Assembly (NCBI GenBank): GCA_034679345.1
Contig: JAXDAY010000037.1
Coordinates: forward strand, 1-64,000
Origin: JAXDAY01 sp034679345
GTDB lineage: Bacteria > Eisenbacteria > RBG-16-71-46 > CAIMUX01 > VGJL01
DNA: 64,000 nucleotides
Direction of reading: 5' to 3'
Shown: positions 42,753 to 51,683 of the stretch, in pieces
Position numbering within the stretch: the first letter of the stretch is position 1
Layout: each line of letters begins with the position of its first letter
The notes under the pieces: model-generated
What the model saw: only the letters and a program-made list of their open reading frames with translations
Told to the model about the DNA's origin: nothing
The model's database searches: none
Translations under genes and position numbers: made by a program

Positions 42753-43877
42753 ATGCGATGGGAATGTGGTACCCGTTGGCTGGCAGCCCTCTTGTTGGCT
42801 GCAGCGATGTCTTGGGCAGGCTGTTCGGGGGATTCCGGTTCCGGGCCGGATGACGATGACGGAGACGGCGAGGATGGCGTGCCCTCGATCGTCAACGACC
42901 TTGCCGTTGCGGGGGTGACGTCGAGTACCGCCACGTTGCGATGGACGGCTCCCCACGGAGGCTCGCCCACGCTCTTGGCGTACGCCTACGACATGCGCCT
43001 GTCGCCGGCTGCCATCACGGAGGCAACGTGGGGCGCGGCGATCGAGCTGGATGGCGAGCCCGCGCCGCTGCCGATGGGGATGGAGCAGAAGATGGTGGTC
43101 ACAGGACTGCCGGCGGATACGACGCTCTACTTCGCCATGAAGAGCCGCAATCAGAGGGGTGTGTCGTCGGCCGTCTCGAACTGCGTGCCGGTTGTCATCC
43201 CACCGCTCGTGGAGATCCAGTTTCCCGACTCGAGCCTCGAGTCCATCATCCGGGAGATCCTCGCCAATCCCACCGACCCGCTCTACAGCGCGGACCTCGC
43301 GGCGATCACAGCGATCCACGCGGAGGAGAAGGGAATCACCAGTCTTGACGGACTCGAGAACTGCGTCTCGCTCCGGGTACTCAATCTGCGCGGCAACTCC
43401 ATCGCGAGTCTCGCCCCGCTGACGAATCTCACGCTTCTGAACGTCCTGGGCGTCTCAGACAATCAGCTCACCGACATCCAGGCGCTGGCCGGCATGACAA
43501 CCATGCAGGAGATCTACATCGGCAGCAATCAGATCGCCGACATCAGTCCCTTGCAGAACATGACCAATCTGAATGTCCTCTACTTGAATGGGAACCCGAT
43601 TGCCGACCCCGGCCCTCTTGCGACTCTCACGCGCCTGAACCACCTGTTTCTAGGCGGCACCGGGATCGACAATCTGGATCCCCTCGCTGGGCTCGTCTAC
43701 CTGGCCAACCTCGACGTCGGCTACAACGGGGTCACGGATCTGGCGCCACTTGTCGCCAACCAAGGTCTCGGGAGCGGCGATGAGATCTGGGTTTGGGGAA
43801 ATCCTCTGACGGAGGTGTCGCGCAACGAGCATATCCCCGCGCTGCGGGCCCGGGGAGCCATTGTGCACGACCAGTAG
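42753..43877 (+). CDS. Leucine-rich-repeat lipoprotein with Fn3-like domain
   Basis: This 374-residue lipoprotein has a signal ending in SWAGC (Cys24) and an acidic Asp/Gly linker. A fibronectin-III-like domain (~40-135; STATLRWTAPHGG) is followed by a linker and about seven internalin-type leucine-rich repeats (~180-345; CVSLRVLNLRGNSIASLAPL, NVLYLNGNPIADPGPLATL). Such proteins bind other proteins at the cell surface. ATG 42753 was chosen because GGGGAGGCG precedes it and the signal starts there. A decayed partial duplicate of this gene and its 3' flank lies at 45008-45119. Confidence 0.88.
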   Translation: MRWECGTRWLAALLLAAAMSWAGCSGDSGSGPDDDDGDGEDGVPSIVNDLAVAGVTSSTATLRWTAPHGGSPTLLAYAYDMRLSPAAITEATWGAAIELDGEPAPLPMGMEQKMVVTGLPADTTLYFAMKSRNQRGVSSAVSNCVPVVIPPLVEIQFPDSSLESIIREILANPTDPLYSADLAAITAIHAEEKGITSLDGLENCVSLRVLNLRGNSIASLAPLTNLTLLNVLGVSDNQLTDIQALAGMTTMQEIYIGSNQIADISPLQNMTNLNVLYLNGNPIADPGPLATLTRLNHLFLGGTGIDNLDPLAGLVYLANLDVGYNGVTDLAPLVANQGLGSGDEIWVWGNPLTEVSRNEHIPALRARGAIVHDQ

Positions 43878-43896
43878 ATGCGGCGGGGTGCGCGGC

Positions 43897-43934
43897 GATG
43901 CGGCCCGACGTCCATCCCGCGGCTGGCTTCCGCC
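43897..43934. repeat. Direct repeat R2, copy 1 (partner 45083-45119)
   Basis: A 38-base segment 20 bases after the LRR gene's stop (CGGCCCGACGTCCATCCCGC, then GGCTGGCTTCCGCC) is repeated with a few differences at 45083-45119. It marks the flank that was duplicated together with part of the LRR gene. Confidence 0.8.
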
Positions 43935-43970
43935 TTCGCCGCCACGACCAGTGGTCCGGGAGTCGTGATG

Positions 43971-44648
43971 TCACCATACGTCTGCCAAATCAGGAAGATC
44001 GGGCCGGACGGCGCGCTTGAGCTTGTATCCGCGGTGCTCGCACCACCGCAGGAACGTCAGCCCCGTCCCGGAACCTTCATACTCCTCCCACTTCGCCAGG
44101 AGTAGCATCTGATCACGCAGGAACTCACGCAGGGCCGGCGTGGCCAGATCGGGCCGCATCTGACAGAGACGAGTCAGCTGCTTGATCGCCTCCTCGATGT
44201 CGGACACCGGCCCCACCCAGTAGCCCTCGCTCCACATGTGGTGAGAACCGTAGTCCAACGCCCACACGTGCGTCTCCATCAGCAGCGTCCATGCGCGGTC
44301 ATTCCCGGGGTCAAGCGCGAGCGCCTTCTCGAGGAGCTCCAGGTCACACCCGTAGAACTCGGCGAGCCACAGGACCTCGGGCATGCGCTTCAGCTTCGAC
44401 GCAGCTTTCAGGTATGGCAGGAGGACTCGACTGCGGATCTGGTCATCGAGGGGGGGTTGCTCCCGTCGCTCGAACGCTCGTTCACAGAGCTCGCGGGCAA
44501 AGCGCACCTGCTCCACGTACGTGCACCGTTCGAAGATGCTCATGACCACCCGCAGCTCAGCCCGGGCCTCGGTTGTCCTCTGGTCCCGGTAGAGGTCCAT
44601 GTAGCTCTGCCAGTAGCGCCGGAGGTCCGCGTCGTACGAGCCCTTCAT
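43971..44648 (-). CDS. Conserved-looking helical protein of unknown function
   Basis: This 225-residue cytoplasmic protein has no signal or membrane segment. It is almost entirely helical, rich in Arg, Glu and Trp, with segments YWQSYMDLYRDQRTTEARAE, LLEKALALDPGNDRAWTLLM (TPR-like) and MWSEGYWVGPVSDIEEAIKQ. I do not recognise the family. ATG 44648 follows GGGGAAGAGG and overlaps by 4 bases the stop of the truncated frame at 44645-44857, so the two were probably once one operon. It converges on the LRR gene with a 93-base gap. Confidence 0.75.
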   Translation of the reverse strand: MKGSYDADLRRYWQSYMDLYRDQRTTEARAELRVVMSIFERCTYVEQVRFARELCERAFERREQPPLDDQIRSRVLLPYLKAASKLKRMPEVLWLAEFYGCDLELLEKALALDPGNDRAWTLLMETHVWALDYGSHHMWSEGYWVGPVSDIEEAIKQLTRLCQMRPDLATPALREFLRDQMLLLAKWEEYEGSGTGLTFLRWCEHRGYKLKRAVRPDLPDLADVW

Positions 44649-44857
44649 TGCCTCTTCCCCTCGTCCGCTTCGCAATCTACCAGGACGAGCCAGTCGGAAT
44701 CGGACTTCCGTGCCGATACGCCCGGCAGACGCATGTGATGGTAGACCAGCCGCACCGGCAGAAGGGTCTCCAGCCCGACCCCGGGTTTCCACCCGATCTC
44801 GACGGCCCCGCTCCCCGGTATGTCCAGGTGCTCGGGTACAGACTGCGTGGTACCAGA
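44645..44857 (-). pseudogene. C-terminal remnant of a gene coupled to the helical protein
   Basis: Seventy in-frame residues end in TGA, which overlaps the downstream ATG as ATGA. Composition is convincingly coding (PGSGAVEIGWKPGVGLETLL, RLVYHHMRLPG, SDSDWLVLVDCEADEGKRQ). Upstream the frame is closed by TGA at 44858-44860, and no start codon or RBS is present, so the 5' part has been lost or frameshifted. Family not recognised. Confidence 0.6.
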
Positions 44858-45007
44858 TCAAGCTCCGAAATAGGGGACACTTCCGGGCAACCTGGACCGC
44901 AAACCCAAGGAGTGACCCATCGCCAATGGCACCGGTCCCGCGGCGAAAGTCCGGGAGATCCACCGTTGGACCCGCCGTCGGTATTCGACGGAAGAGAAGA
45001 TAAGCAT

Positions 45008-45119
45008 CGTCCTGGAAGGACTCAAGGGTGACCGACATCCAGGCGCCAGCCGGCATGACAATCATGTTGGAGCGTTCCATTTGAGCGGCCCGGCGTCCAT
45101 CCCGCCGCTGGCTTCCGCC
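45008..45119 (+). pseudogene. Decayed partial duplicate of the LRR lipoprotein locus
   Basis: ACCGACATCCAGGCG...GCCGGCATGACAA at 45031-45066 matches the LRR gene interior at 43470-43505 (residues TDIQALAGMTTM). Directly after it, 45083-45119 matches the LRR gene's 3' flank at 43897-43934. The intervening ~390 bases of the gene are missing. Order and orientation are kept, so this is best read as an internally deleted second copy. The rest of the 606-base gap (44649-45254) holds only the remnant at 44645-44857. Confidence 0.6.
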
Positions 45120-45254
45120 GCGTGAGGCGTCGCAAGGAGATTGACTCCCCGCGTCCTGCGGCGCATCATCATGTGCGCCGAATCTCGGGAGGCGGAATCG
45201 CCGGTATCCGGATCCGCCGAGGGACGGCTTGCGCTTCCCGATATGGAGGCCGCC

Positions 45255-46502
45255 ATGTCCCGAACGAACTACCCTCTCCTGCGGTGCTTTCTTGCCTTGG
45301 CGCTCTGGCAGATCACGGCTCTGGTCGCAGCCATGCCCGAACGCGCCGATGCGAATCCGATTCCAGATGGGATGATCTACTTCAATCTTCGTCCGGCGGG
45401 CGATCCGGACCAATACTGCGTCACCAACATCACAGAGTGCGGGGAGCTAGTCGCCTCCACGGAAGAAGAAGGGCTCCTCGAGTTCCAGATCTTCGTTGAC
45501 CCGCAACAGCATTGGTTCGGGGAGATCCCGGTGCCGCGCGTCGGTGTGGATCTGAGTTGGCCGGAGGAGTGGATCCTGGTGGACTACGGCATCTGCCGCG
45601 ATCCATTCTCCTGGTCGTTCGACACCACGGGTCCGGGACCTCATCGTCTGGAGATCGAGGGGCCCTGCACCGTCCCCGGGCCGATCTTCCTTGCGGCCAC
45701 GCTCGTCTTCGATGTGCGCGGCTACGGCAGGCTCGACACCGGCGGGTCCGCCGACCTGTGGTACGGCTGCCCGGTCACGGCGGAGGTCTACCCGACGGCG
45801 CATTACGCGGAAGCCGGGACGGGATGCGAGTACACCGACCAGCCATGCGTCCAGTGGGATTTTCGTTGCATACCGGAAGTGTCGGACCTGGAGGTCCGTT
45901 TGACGGCGCCGGTGGGCGGAACGGCGCACGGCGAGCTCGCGTTCGAAATCAGCGGCTACCCCTATCCGCCGTGCGAGATGACCGTCCACTCCGATGCCGA
46001 TTGGGCGACCGGTTATGTGACTCTGGAAGGTATGCTCTGGGACGGTCTCCTCCACGTCAACGCGAATGCCATGGGCTTGGACCCCGGCGTTCATCAGTGC
46101 GAGTTTCAGATCAGCTACGACGGGGCGTACAACGGCGGTCGCGTCCGGAACGCGCGCTGCCTGCCGGTCATTCTGACCGTCGAGCCCGCCTCCGGCGTCA
46201 ACGACCGACCCCCGCTGCGCGATCCTTCCGCGGGGATCGTGCTCGCAGGAGCCAGTCCCTCCACCGGAGCGTTCCCATTCTCGTACGACATCGCCGCCCC
46301 GACCCATGTCCATTGCGGAGTCTTCGATGCATCGGGGCGGGAGATCGCTGCCCTCCTGGACGAGGTCCAGTCCATGGGCCGCCACCATCTCACCTGGAGC
46401 GGGAAGGATGCGGGCGGCGATCCCGCGCCACCCGGGGTCTACTGGCTCCGGCTCTCCCGCGACGGAGCGATTCGGAGCAGTCGAGTCATCGTCGTTCGCT
46501 GA
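45255..46502 (+). CDS. Secreted protein with FlgD/Ig-like C-terminal domain
   Basis: This 415-residue protein has a signal peptide (hydrophobic core ~10-25). Its N-terminal half contains several Cys residues (CVTNITECGEL, DYGICRD, GPCTVPG, GCEYTDQPC, CIPEV) that probably form disulfides around two beta domains with repeated YGC/VCPTAE-like strands. Region ~225-320 looks like an Ig-type domain. The sorting domain is at ~335-415 (VFDASGREIAALLDEV, TWSGKDAGG, GVYWLRLS). ATG 45255 has GGAGG five bases upstream; ATG 45243 is the alternative. Function unknown. Confidence 0.8.
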   Translation: MSRTNYPLLRCFLALALWQITALVAAMPERADANPIPDGMIYFNLRPAGDPDQYCVTNITECGELVASTEEEGLLEFQIFVDPQQHWFGEIPVPRVGVDLSWPEEWILVDYGICRDPFSWSFDTTGPGPHRLEIEGPCTVPGPIFLAATLVFDVRGYGRLDTGGSADLWYGCPVTAEVYPTAHYAEAGTGCEYTDQPCVQWDFRCIPEVSDLEVRLTAPVGGTAHGELAFEISGYPYPPCEMTVHSDADWATGYVTLEGMLWDGLLHVNANAMGLDPGVHQCEFQISYDGAYNGGRVRNARCLPVILTVEPASGVNDRPPLRDPSAGIVLAGASPSTGAFPFSYDIAAPTHVHCGVFDASGREIAALLDEVQSMGRHHLTWSGKDAGGDPAPPGVYWLRLSRDGAIRSSRVIVVR

Positions 46503-46567
46503 CGGTTGACGGTCCCCGGCCCCGCCGTGTTTCGTCGCCCTCCTCGTGTGCGCTATCCTCGCGGCGG

Positions 46568-48595
46568 ATGGACACCCTCTACATCGTCGTCCCTCTCCTG
46601 CTGATCGGGGTCGTGCTGGCCGCGGTCTGGCTCGAGCGTTGGAGCGTGCCCGTCATCCTGATCGCGCTCGGGCTGGGCATCCTGTTCGGCAGCGACGTGC
46701 TGAAACTCTGGCACTTCGACGACGTCGAGCTGGCCAACCAGGTGGCAAACCTGGCCCTGGTCTTCATCCTCTTCCAGGGCGGCTTCGTAACGAAGCGCGA
46801 GGACCTGCGCGCGGTCGCCCTTCCGGCGATCGGTCTGGCGACCTGGGGGGTTCTGCTGACCGCGGCTCTCACCTTCGTCTGCCTGCGTTTCGCGCTCGGC
46901 TGGCCGTTCCAGATCTCCCTGCTGCTGTCCGTGATCATCTCGTCGACCGACGCGGCGGCCACCTTCTCGATCCTGCGCCGCCAGGCGCTCCCCCGCAAGC
47001 TCGCCTCGACGATCGAGATCGAGAGCGCCGCCAACGACCCGATGGCGATCCTCACAACCCTGGTCGTGGTGGAGGCGTTCGCCTCCGGAGCGAACCAGGG
47101 CTGGTTGACGGTCCCCCTCTTCCTCTGGAAGTTCATGGCCGGCCCCGCGCTCGGCTTGCTGCTCGCGCGCGCCGCGATCAAGGTCTTCGATCGCCTGAAT
47201 CCGCAGGATCGGGGCTACTACTATGTCCTGCTGCTCGGGGTCGTGCTGCTCACCTACGGCGCGGCCGAGCTGGTGGGAGCGAGCGGGATGCTCTCGGCGT
47301 TCACGGCGGGGCTGGTGATGGGCAACAGCAAGTTTGTCTACCGGCAGGGGGTCGCCAACTTCGCCGCCGCGCTGTCGATGATCGCGAACATCAGCGTCTT
47401 CGTGCTGATGGGGGTGCTCGTGTTCCCCAGCCAGTGGGGCGAAATCTGGATCGACGGCGTCCTGCTGTTCGCGGTCCTGACGTTCGTCGCCCGCCCGCTC
47501 GCGGTCTGGTTCGGCACCATCGGCATGGGGATTTCGCGTCGCGATCACCACTTCATGAGCTGGGCCGGTTTGCGCGGCGCCGTGCCGATCGTGCTCGCCA
47601 CCTACCCGATGGCGGCCGGGCTCGAGGTCGGCGAGCGGGTCTTCAATCTCGTCTTCTTCGCAGTCCTGCTGTCGGTCTCGATCCAGGGCTCGACGCTCGG
47701 CGGGTTCGCGCGCCGGCTCGGCCTGTCCGAGCCGCAACGACGACCCATGCCCCGCTACGGTCTCGACCTGGTGACGATGGCTCGCAGCGAGCTTGGCCTG
47801 ATCGTCGTCGACCTGCCGGGCCCGAAAGGTCGTCCCGGCGCGCGGGTGCGCGATCTCGTCTTGCCGCCCGAAGCATTGATCACCCTGATCGCGCGCGGCA
47901 ACGAGGTCGTCCCCCCGACCGGCAATACGCGGCTGCGCGGCTGGGATCAGGTCACGGTGCTGGCACGCCCGGTCGACGAGGCTCGGGTTCGCAAGGCGCT
48001 GCTGGCGCGCTTCGAGAGCGAGGCTCCGGGGGAGGCCGCGGAGCCGGAGCAGGCGCTAACCACCCTCTCGGCCGACGAGCAGGCAGCCATCGAGGCGCTG
48101 CGCGGGCACGCGGTGCTGCTCGGCCACGGCCGGGTAGGCAAGATCCTCGCGCGCATGCTGCGGCGAGCGCAAAAACCGTATGTCGTCATCGAGCAGGACG
48201 GCCTGATCGTGGAGCGATTGCGCCGGCAGGGGGTGCTGGCGCTGGTCGGCTCGGCCGACTCCTGCGAGGCTCTCGACCGCGCTGGGATCGCCCATGCCCG
48301 CATGCTGCTCGTGACCATCGCCAGCGTGATCGCGACGCGGACGGCGATCGCTCACGCCAAGAAGGTCAACCCGGAGATCGACGTGATCACCCGCGTGCAC
48401 TCCACCGACCAGCGGGATCGCCTCGAGCGCCTGGAGCGCACGCGCACCGTGCACGGCGAGGAGGAGCTCGCCTACGCCATGGCCCGATTGGCCCTGAGCG
48501 ACTTCGGGCTGACCGAGGAGGAGGCGGAGCGGTGGGTCGCGGACGCCCGCTCGAGCTCCGGCGGAGCCGCGCCGGCACCGGAGCCGGCGGGGTAG
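46568..48595 (+). CDS. Cation/H+ antiporter with RCK (TrkA) domains
   Basis: This 675-residue protein has a CPA-family exchanger domain of about 12 membrane helices (1-~395) including SSTDAAATFSILRR and ESAANDPMAI, which hold the transport Asp residues (DAA and ND motifs), and GLRGAVPIVLA. A TrkA-C-type domain follows (~405-485) and a TrkA-N nucleotide-binding domain at ~515-635 (VLLGHGRVGKILARMLRRAQ; VIEQD). This arrangement is typical of NhaP2/CvrA- or KefB-like K+ or Na+/H+ antiporters gated by cytoplasmic nucleotides. ATG 46568 follows GCGGCGG. A hairpin terminator follows the gene. Confidence 0.93.
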   Translation: MDTLYIVVPLLLIGVVLAAVWLERWSVPVILIALGLGILFGSDVLKLWHFDDVELANQVANLALVFILFQGGFVTKREDLRAVALPAIGLATWGVLLTAALTFVCLRFALGWPFQISLLLSVIISSTDAAATFSILRRQALPRKLASTIEIESAANDPMAILTTLVVVEAFASGANQGWLTVPLFLWKFMAGPALGLLLARAAIKVFDRLNPQDRGYYYVLLLGVVLLTYGAAELVGASGMLSAFTAGLVMGNSKFVYRQGVANFAAALSMIANISVFVLMGVLVFPSQWGEIWIDGVLLFAVLTFVARPLAVWFGTIGMGISRRDHHFMSWAGLRGAVPIVLATYPMAAGLEVGERVFNLVFFAVLLSVSIQGSTLGGFARRLGLSEPQRRPMPRYGLDLVTMARSELGLIVVDLPGPKGRPGARVRDLVLPPEALITLIARGNEVVPPTGNTRLRGWDQVTVLARPVDEARVRKALLARFESEAPGEAAEPEQALTTLSADEQAAIEALRGHAVLLGHGRVGKILARMLRRAQKPYVVIEQDGLIVERLRRQGVLALVGSADSCEALDRAGIAHARMLLVTIASVIATRTAIAHAKKVNPEIDVITRVHSTDQRDRLERLERTRTVHGEEELAYAMARLALSDFGLTEEEAERWVADARSSSGGAAPAPEPAG

Positions 48596-48630
48596 CAGCC
48601 CCGGGGCGACTCCGCCCGCTCCCCTCCGAT

Positions 48631-48651
48631 CGATGCGTGAAGAACGCATCG
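48631..48651 (+). terminator. Hairpin after the antiporter gene
   Basis: CGATGCGT (48631-48638), GAAGA loop, ACGCATCG (48644-48651): a perfect 8-pair stem 35 bases past the stop, in the 376-base gap before the kinase gene. Nothing else recognisable was seen in that gap. Confidence 0.5.
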
Positions 48652-48971
48652 GCGCTCATGGGTGAGGAAGAGGAATACGAAGAGGCCAGATCGCGCATAC
48701 CGTAGCGTCGGAGAAATGGCGATCACGATCTCGCCCGAAGATGAGCATCCCGCCCCCTTGTGGGCATCGTACGTGCCATGTGGGTCGTCATCAGGCATCG
48801 GCTGCACGTCGCAGGTCTCACCGCGAGCGGATCGGCGGATTGTCCGGGCTCATCCCATGCTGAAAACGAGGTCAATCCCAGGCTCACTTCATATTGGAAC
48901 GGACTTGTGCTGGACAAGCCCAAGGTTCGGGACTACCCTCGGTGTGCCAGATCCGGAGTGGGGGCGCTCCC

Positions 48972-51683
48972 ATGAAGACCTCCTTACGTCCTGGGGACCT
49001 GTTATCCCACTACCGCATCGTATCCCTCCTGGGTGCCGGCGGCATGGGGGAGGTCTATCTCGCTCGCGATGAAAGCCTGGGCCGGAACGTCGCGCTCAAG
49101 ATCCTCCCTCCGGCGCTGATGCAGCAGGAGCAGCGGGTCCGTCGCTTCGTTCAGGAGGCGCGATCAGCATCCTCTCTCAGCCACCCGAACATCGTCACGA
49201 TCCATGAGATCTCACAGGCTGAGATCGAGCGGGAAGATGGCGCGCGCAGCGATCCCATCCACTTCATCGCGATGGAGTTCGTCGCCGGAAGCACACTGCG
49301 GAATCTCATCTGCAAGGAGAAGACCGATACTCGCTCGCTGCTCCGGTATCTCGCTCAGGCTGCGGACGGCCTCGCGAAGGCGCATGCCGCCGGTATTGTC
49401 CATCGGGACCTGAAGCCCGAGAACATCATGGTCACCGAGGACGGGTATGCGAAGATCCTGGACTTCGGCCTCGCGAAACTGCTTGAGCGCGTAGGGGGAT
49501 CGGAAGCGGCGACCCGCGCGTCCGAACCCACGAAGGAGATCACTGACGAGGGGATCGTGGTCGGAACGGTGGCCTACATGTCACCGGAGCAGGTCCAGGC
49601 GAGGCCTGTCGACCACCGATCGGACGTTTTCTCTTTTGGGTGCATTCTCTACGAGGCCGTCACCCGCGCCCACCCCTTCCGCGCCGACTCATCCATCGAG
49701 GTCATGCATCGAATCCTCCACGACGAGCCGGTTCCCATTGCGACAATCAACGCGGAGGTACCGGCCGAGGTACGCCGGCTGATCCGTCGGTGCCTCACGA
49801 AGAGCCCCGAGCAGAGACTCCAATCGATGAAGGATCTCGCGATAGAGCTGACCGAGATTGTCGAGGAGTACGATCAGCTCTCGATCTCATCCGGCTCGGG
49901 GCCCATGTCGACGCTGCGCGCGCCGCTCGCGGCGAGCCGCCGGAGCCGCGCGTTCCGTGTTGGGCTCGCGGCCGTTGTTGTCATCGGGTCGATCGGAGCG
50001 GGCTTCGGCCTCTGGAGCCTCCGGGAGCGCATGCGGCCAGGCCACGGCGCGGCTCCGTTCCAATCGATGAACATCACGCGGCTGTTGAGCGTCGAAAACC
50101 TGGTGGATATCGCGCTCTCTCCCGACGGAAGGTACCTGGCGACCGTGATCCGGGAGACGGAAGGCTGGATCCTCCGAGTGAGGCAGATCGCGACGGGGAG
50201 CGACGTCCAGGTACTCCCGCCGATGAAGACGGGGATCAGGGGGATTCGCTTCACCCCCGATGGGAATTACATCTACTACGGATGGCGCGATCCCGAGAGG
50301 ATGAGCTACAGCTGGCTCTGCCGAGTCCCCACGCTCGGGGGTGAACCGCGGAAGTTGATCTTCGACGTGGACACGGCCCCCTCCTTCTCACCCGACGGAC
50401 AGCAGCTCGCGTTCGCCCGGTGGTCCTTGGTTGGCAGCAAAGCGGCACTCGTGATCGCGGATACGGAAGGTAGAAACGAGCGCAACCTCGCCGTCTGGGA
50501 TTACCCGGCGGACAACATTCTGGGATCGCCCTCCTGGTCCCCCGACGGGGAGAAGATCGCAGTTGTGCACCAGCGCTTCAACGAACCGGCCGCGCTGGTC
50601 GAGGTGGTCGTCGCCGACGGCGGGGTGCGCGCGATCTGTAAACCATCCCAGATGGCATTCTCTGAAGTCGCTTGGATCCCGGATGGGAACGGACTGCTCG
50701 GGGTTGCCAGTGCATGGAACAGCCCAGCAAACCAGATCTGGCACGTGTCGCGCAGCGGGAACACAGTGAAGGTCACGAACGACCTGAACGATTACTCAGG
50801 GCTCAGCATCACCTCCGATTCGGAGGCGATTGTGGCCGCGCAATACCATCGCCGCAGCACCTTGTGGCTGGCTCCGGCTACCCAGGCGGGGGCGGCGCAC
50901 CCGATCGCCGGCGAGGCCGAGGAAGAGGGACTCGATGTCGTTCGGGCCTTGCCCTCCGGGAAGATCCTCTACACGGTGTGGCACGGAGCATATGTCGAGG
51001 TCTGGTGTTTGGATCCTACCACCGGCCGCCGGATGAGGCTCACGCCGGAGGGATTGGCGGTTTTCAATCTATCCGTCGCCAGGCAGAGCGGGCTGATCGC
51101 ATTCACAGTATACGGGGATGACGGAATCTTGCACGTCTGGCGGATGGATGCCGACGGCGGAAGCCTCTCACAGGTGACCCGCGGCGCAGGCGAGTGGCTG
51201 TACTCGGTCTCACCGGACGGTCAGTCGATCCTCTACATGGACCCTGTGGGGCCGACGCTGTGGAAGATCTCGGCCACAGGTGGCACGGCTGTCAGAGTGC
51301 GGGATGGACTCATGCGTTGGGCCTGGTTCAGCCAGGACGGCGACTCTGTCGTATGCGGCGCATACGCGCAGGTCGGAGGGGTCACGCGCGGTCAGATCGT
51401 CGTTGCTCCGGCCGAGGGAGGAACTCCAACTCGAACGTACGAGACGCCGCAGGGGTCGGACTTCTGCATGGCCCCGACCGGCGATGCGTTGACCTTCATC
51501 CGGAATGTGGACGGGGTTGACAATATCTGGAGGCAGGCGCTCGGTGGTGGTCCAGTGGAGCAGGTCACAAGATTCGAGAACGGGCGTATCTTCAGCCATG
51601 ATTGGTCCATCGATGGAGGTCAGATCTTCCTTGCACGCGGAAGGGAAACGACCGACGTGGTGCGTATCACTGGGTTTCGCTGA
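48972..51683 (+). CDS. Membrane Ser/Thr protein kinase with TolB-like propeller sensor
   Basis: This 903-residue kinase has a Hanks-type domain (~14-300): GAGGMGEVY, K43, catalytic D146 in HRDLKPEN and DFG at 164-166, all intact. A membrane helix (~328-350) is followed by an extracytoplasmic WD40/TolB-type propeller (~365-903), with repeats such as SPDGRYLATVI, SPDGQQLAFARW, SWSPDGEKIAVV and DGDSVVCGAY. This architecture is common in Acidobacteria and related groups. ATG 48972 has the RBS GGGGG eight bases away. It stands alone, without a sigma or phosphatase partner adjacent. Confidence 0.94.
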   Translation: MKTSLRPGDLLSHYRIVSLLGAGGMGEVYLARDESLGRNVALKILPPALMQQEQRVRRFVQEARSASSLSHPNIVTIHEISQAEIEREDGARSDPIHFIAMEFVAGSTLRNLICKEKTDTRSLLRYLAQAADGLAKAHAAGIVHRDLKPENIMVTEDGYAKILDFGLAKLLERVGGSEAATRASEPTKEITDEGIVVGTVAYMSPEQVQARPVDHRSDVFSFGCILYEAVTRAHPFRADSSIEVMHRILHDEPVPIATINAEVPAEVRRLIRRCLTKSPEQRLQSMKDLAIELTEIVEEYDQLSISSGSGPMSTLRAPLAASRRSRAFRVGLAAVVVIGSIGAGFGLWSLRERMRPGHGAAPFQSMNITRLLSVENLVDIALSPDGRYLATVIRETEGWILRVRQIATGSDVQVLPPMKTGIRGIRFTPDGNYIYYGWRDPERMSYSWLCRVPTLGGEPRKLIFDVDTAPSFSPDGQQLAFARWSLVGSKAALVIADTEGRNERNLAVWDYPADNILGSPSWSPDGEKIAVVHQRFNEPAALVEVVVADGGVRAICKPSQMAFSEVAWIPDGNGLLGVASAWNSPANQIWHVSRSGNTVKVTNDLNDYSGLSITSDSEAIVAAQYHRRSTLWLAPATQAGAAHPIAGEAEEEGLDVVRALPSGKILYTVWHGAYVEVWCLDPTTGRRMRLTPEGLAVFNLSVARQSGLIAFTVYGDDGILHVWRMDADGGSLSQVTRGAGEWLYSVSPDGQSILYMDPVGPTLWKISATGGTAVRVRDGLMRWAWFSQDGDSVVCGAYAQVGGVTRGQIVVAPAEGGTPTRTYETPQGSDFCMAPTGDALTFIRNVDGVDNIWRQALGGGPVEQVTRFENGRIFSHDWSIDGGQIFLARGRETTDVVRITGFR

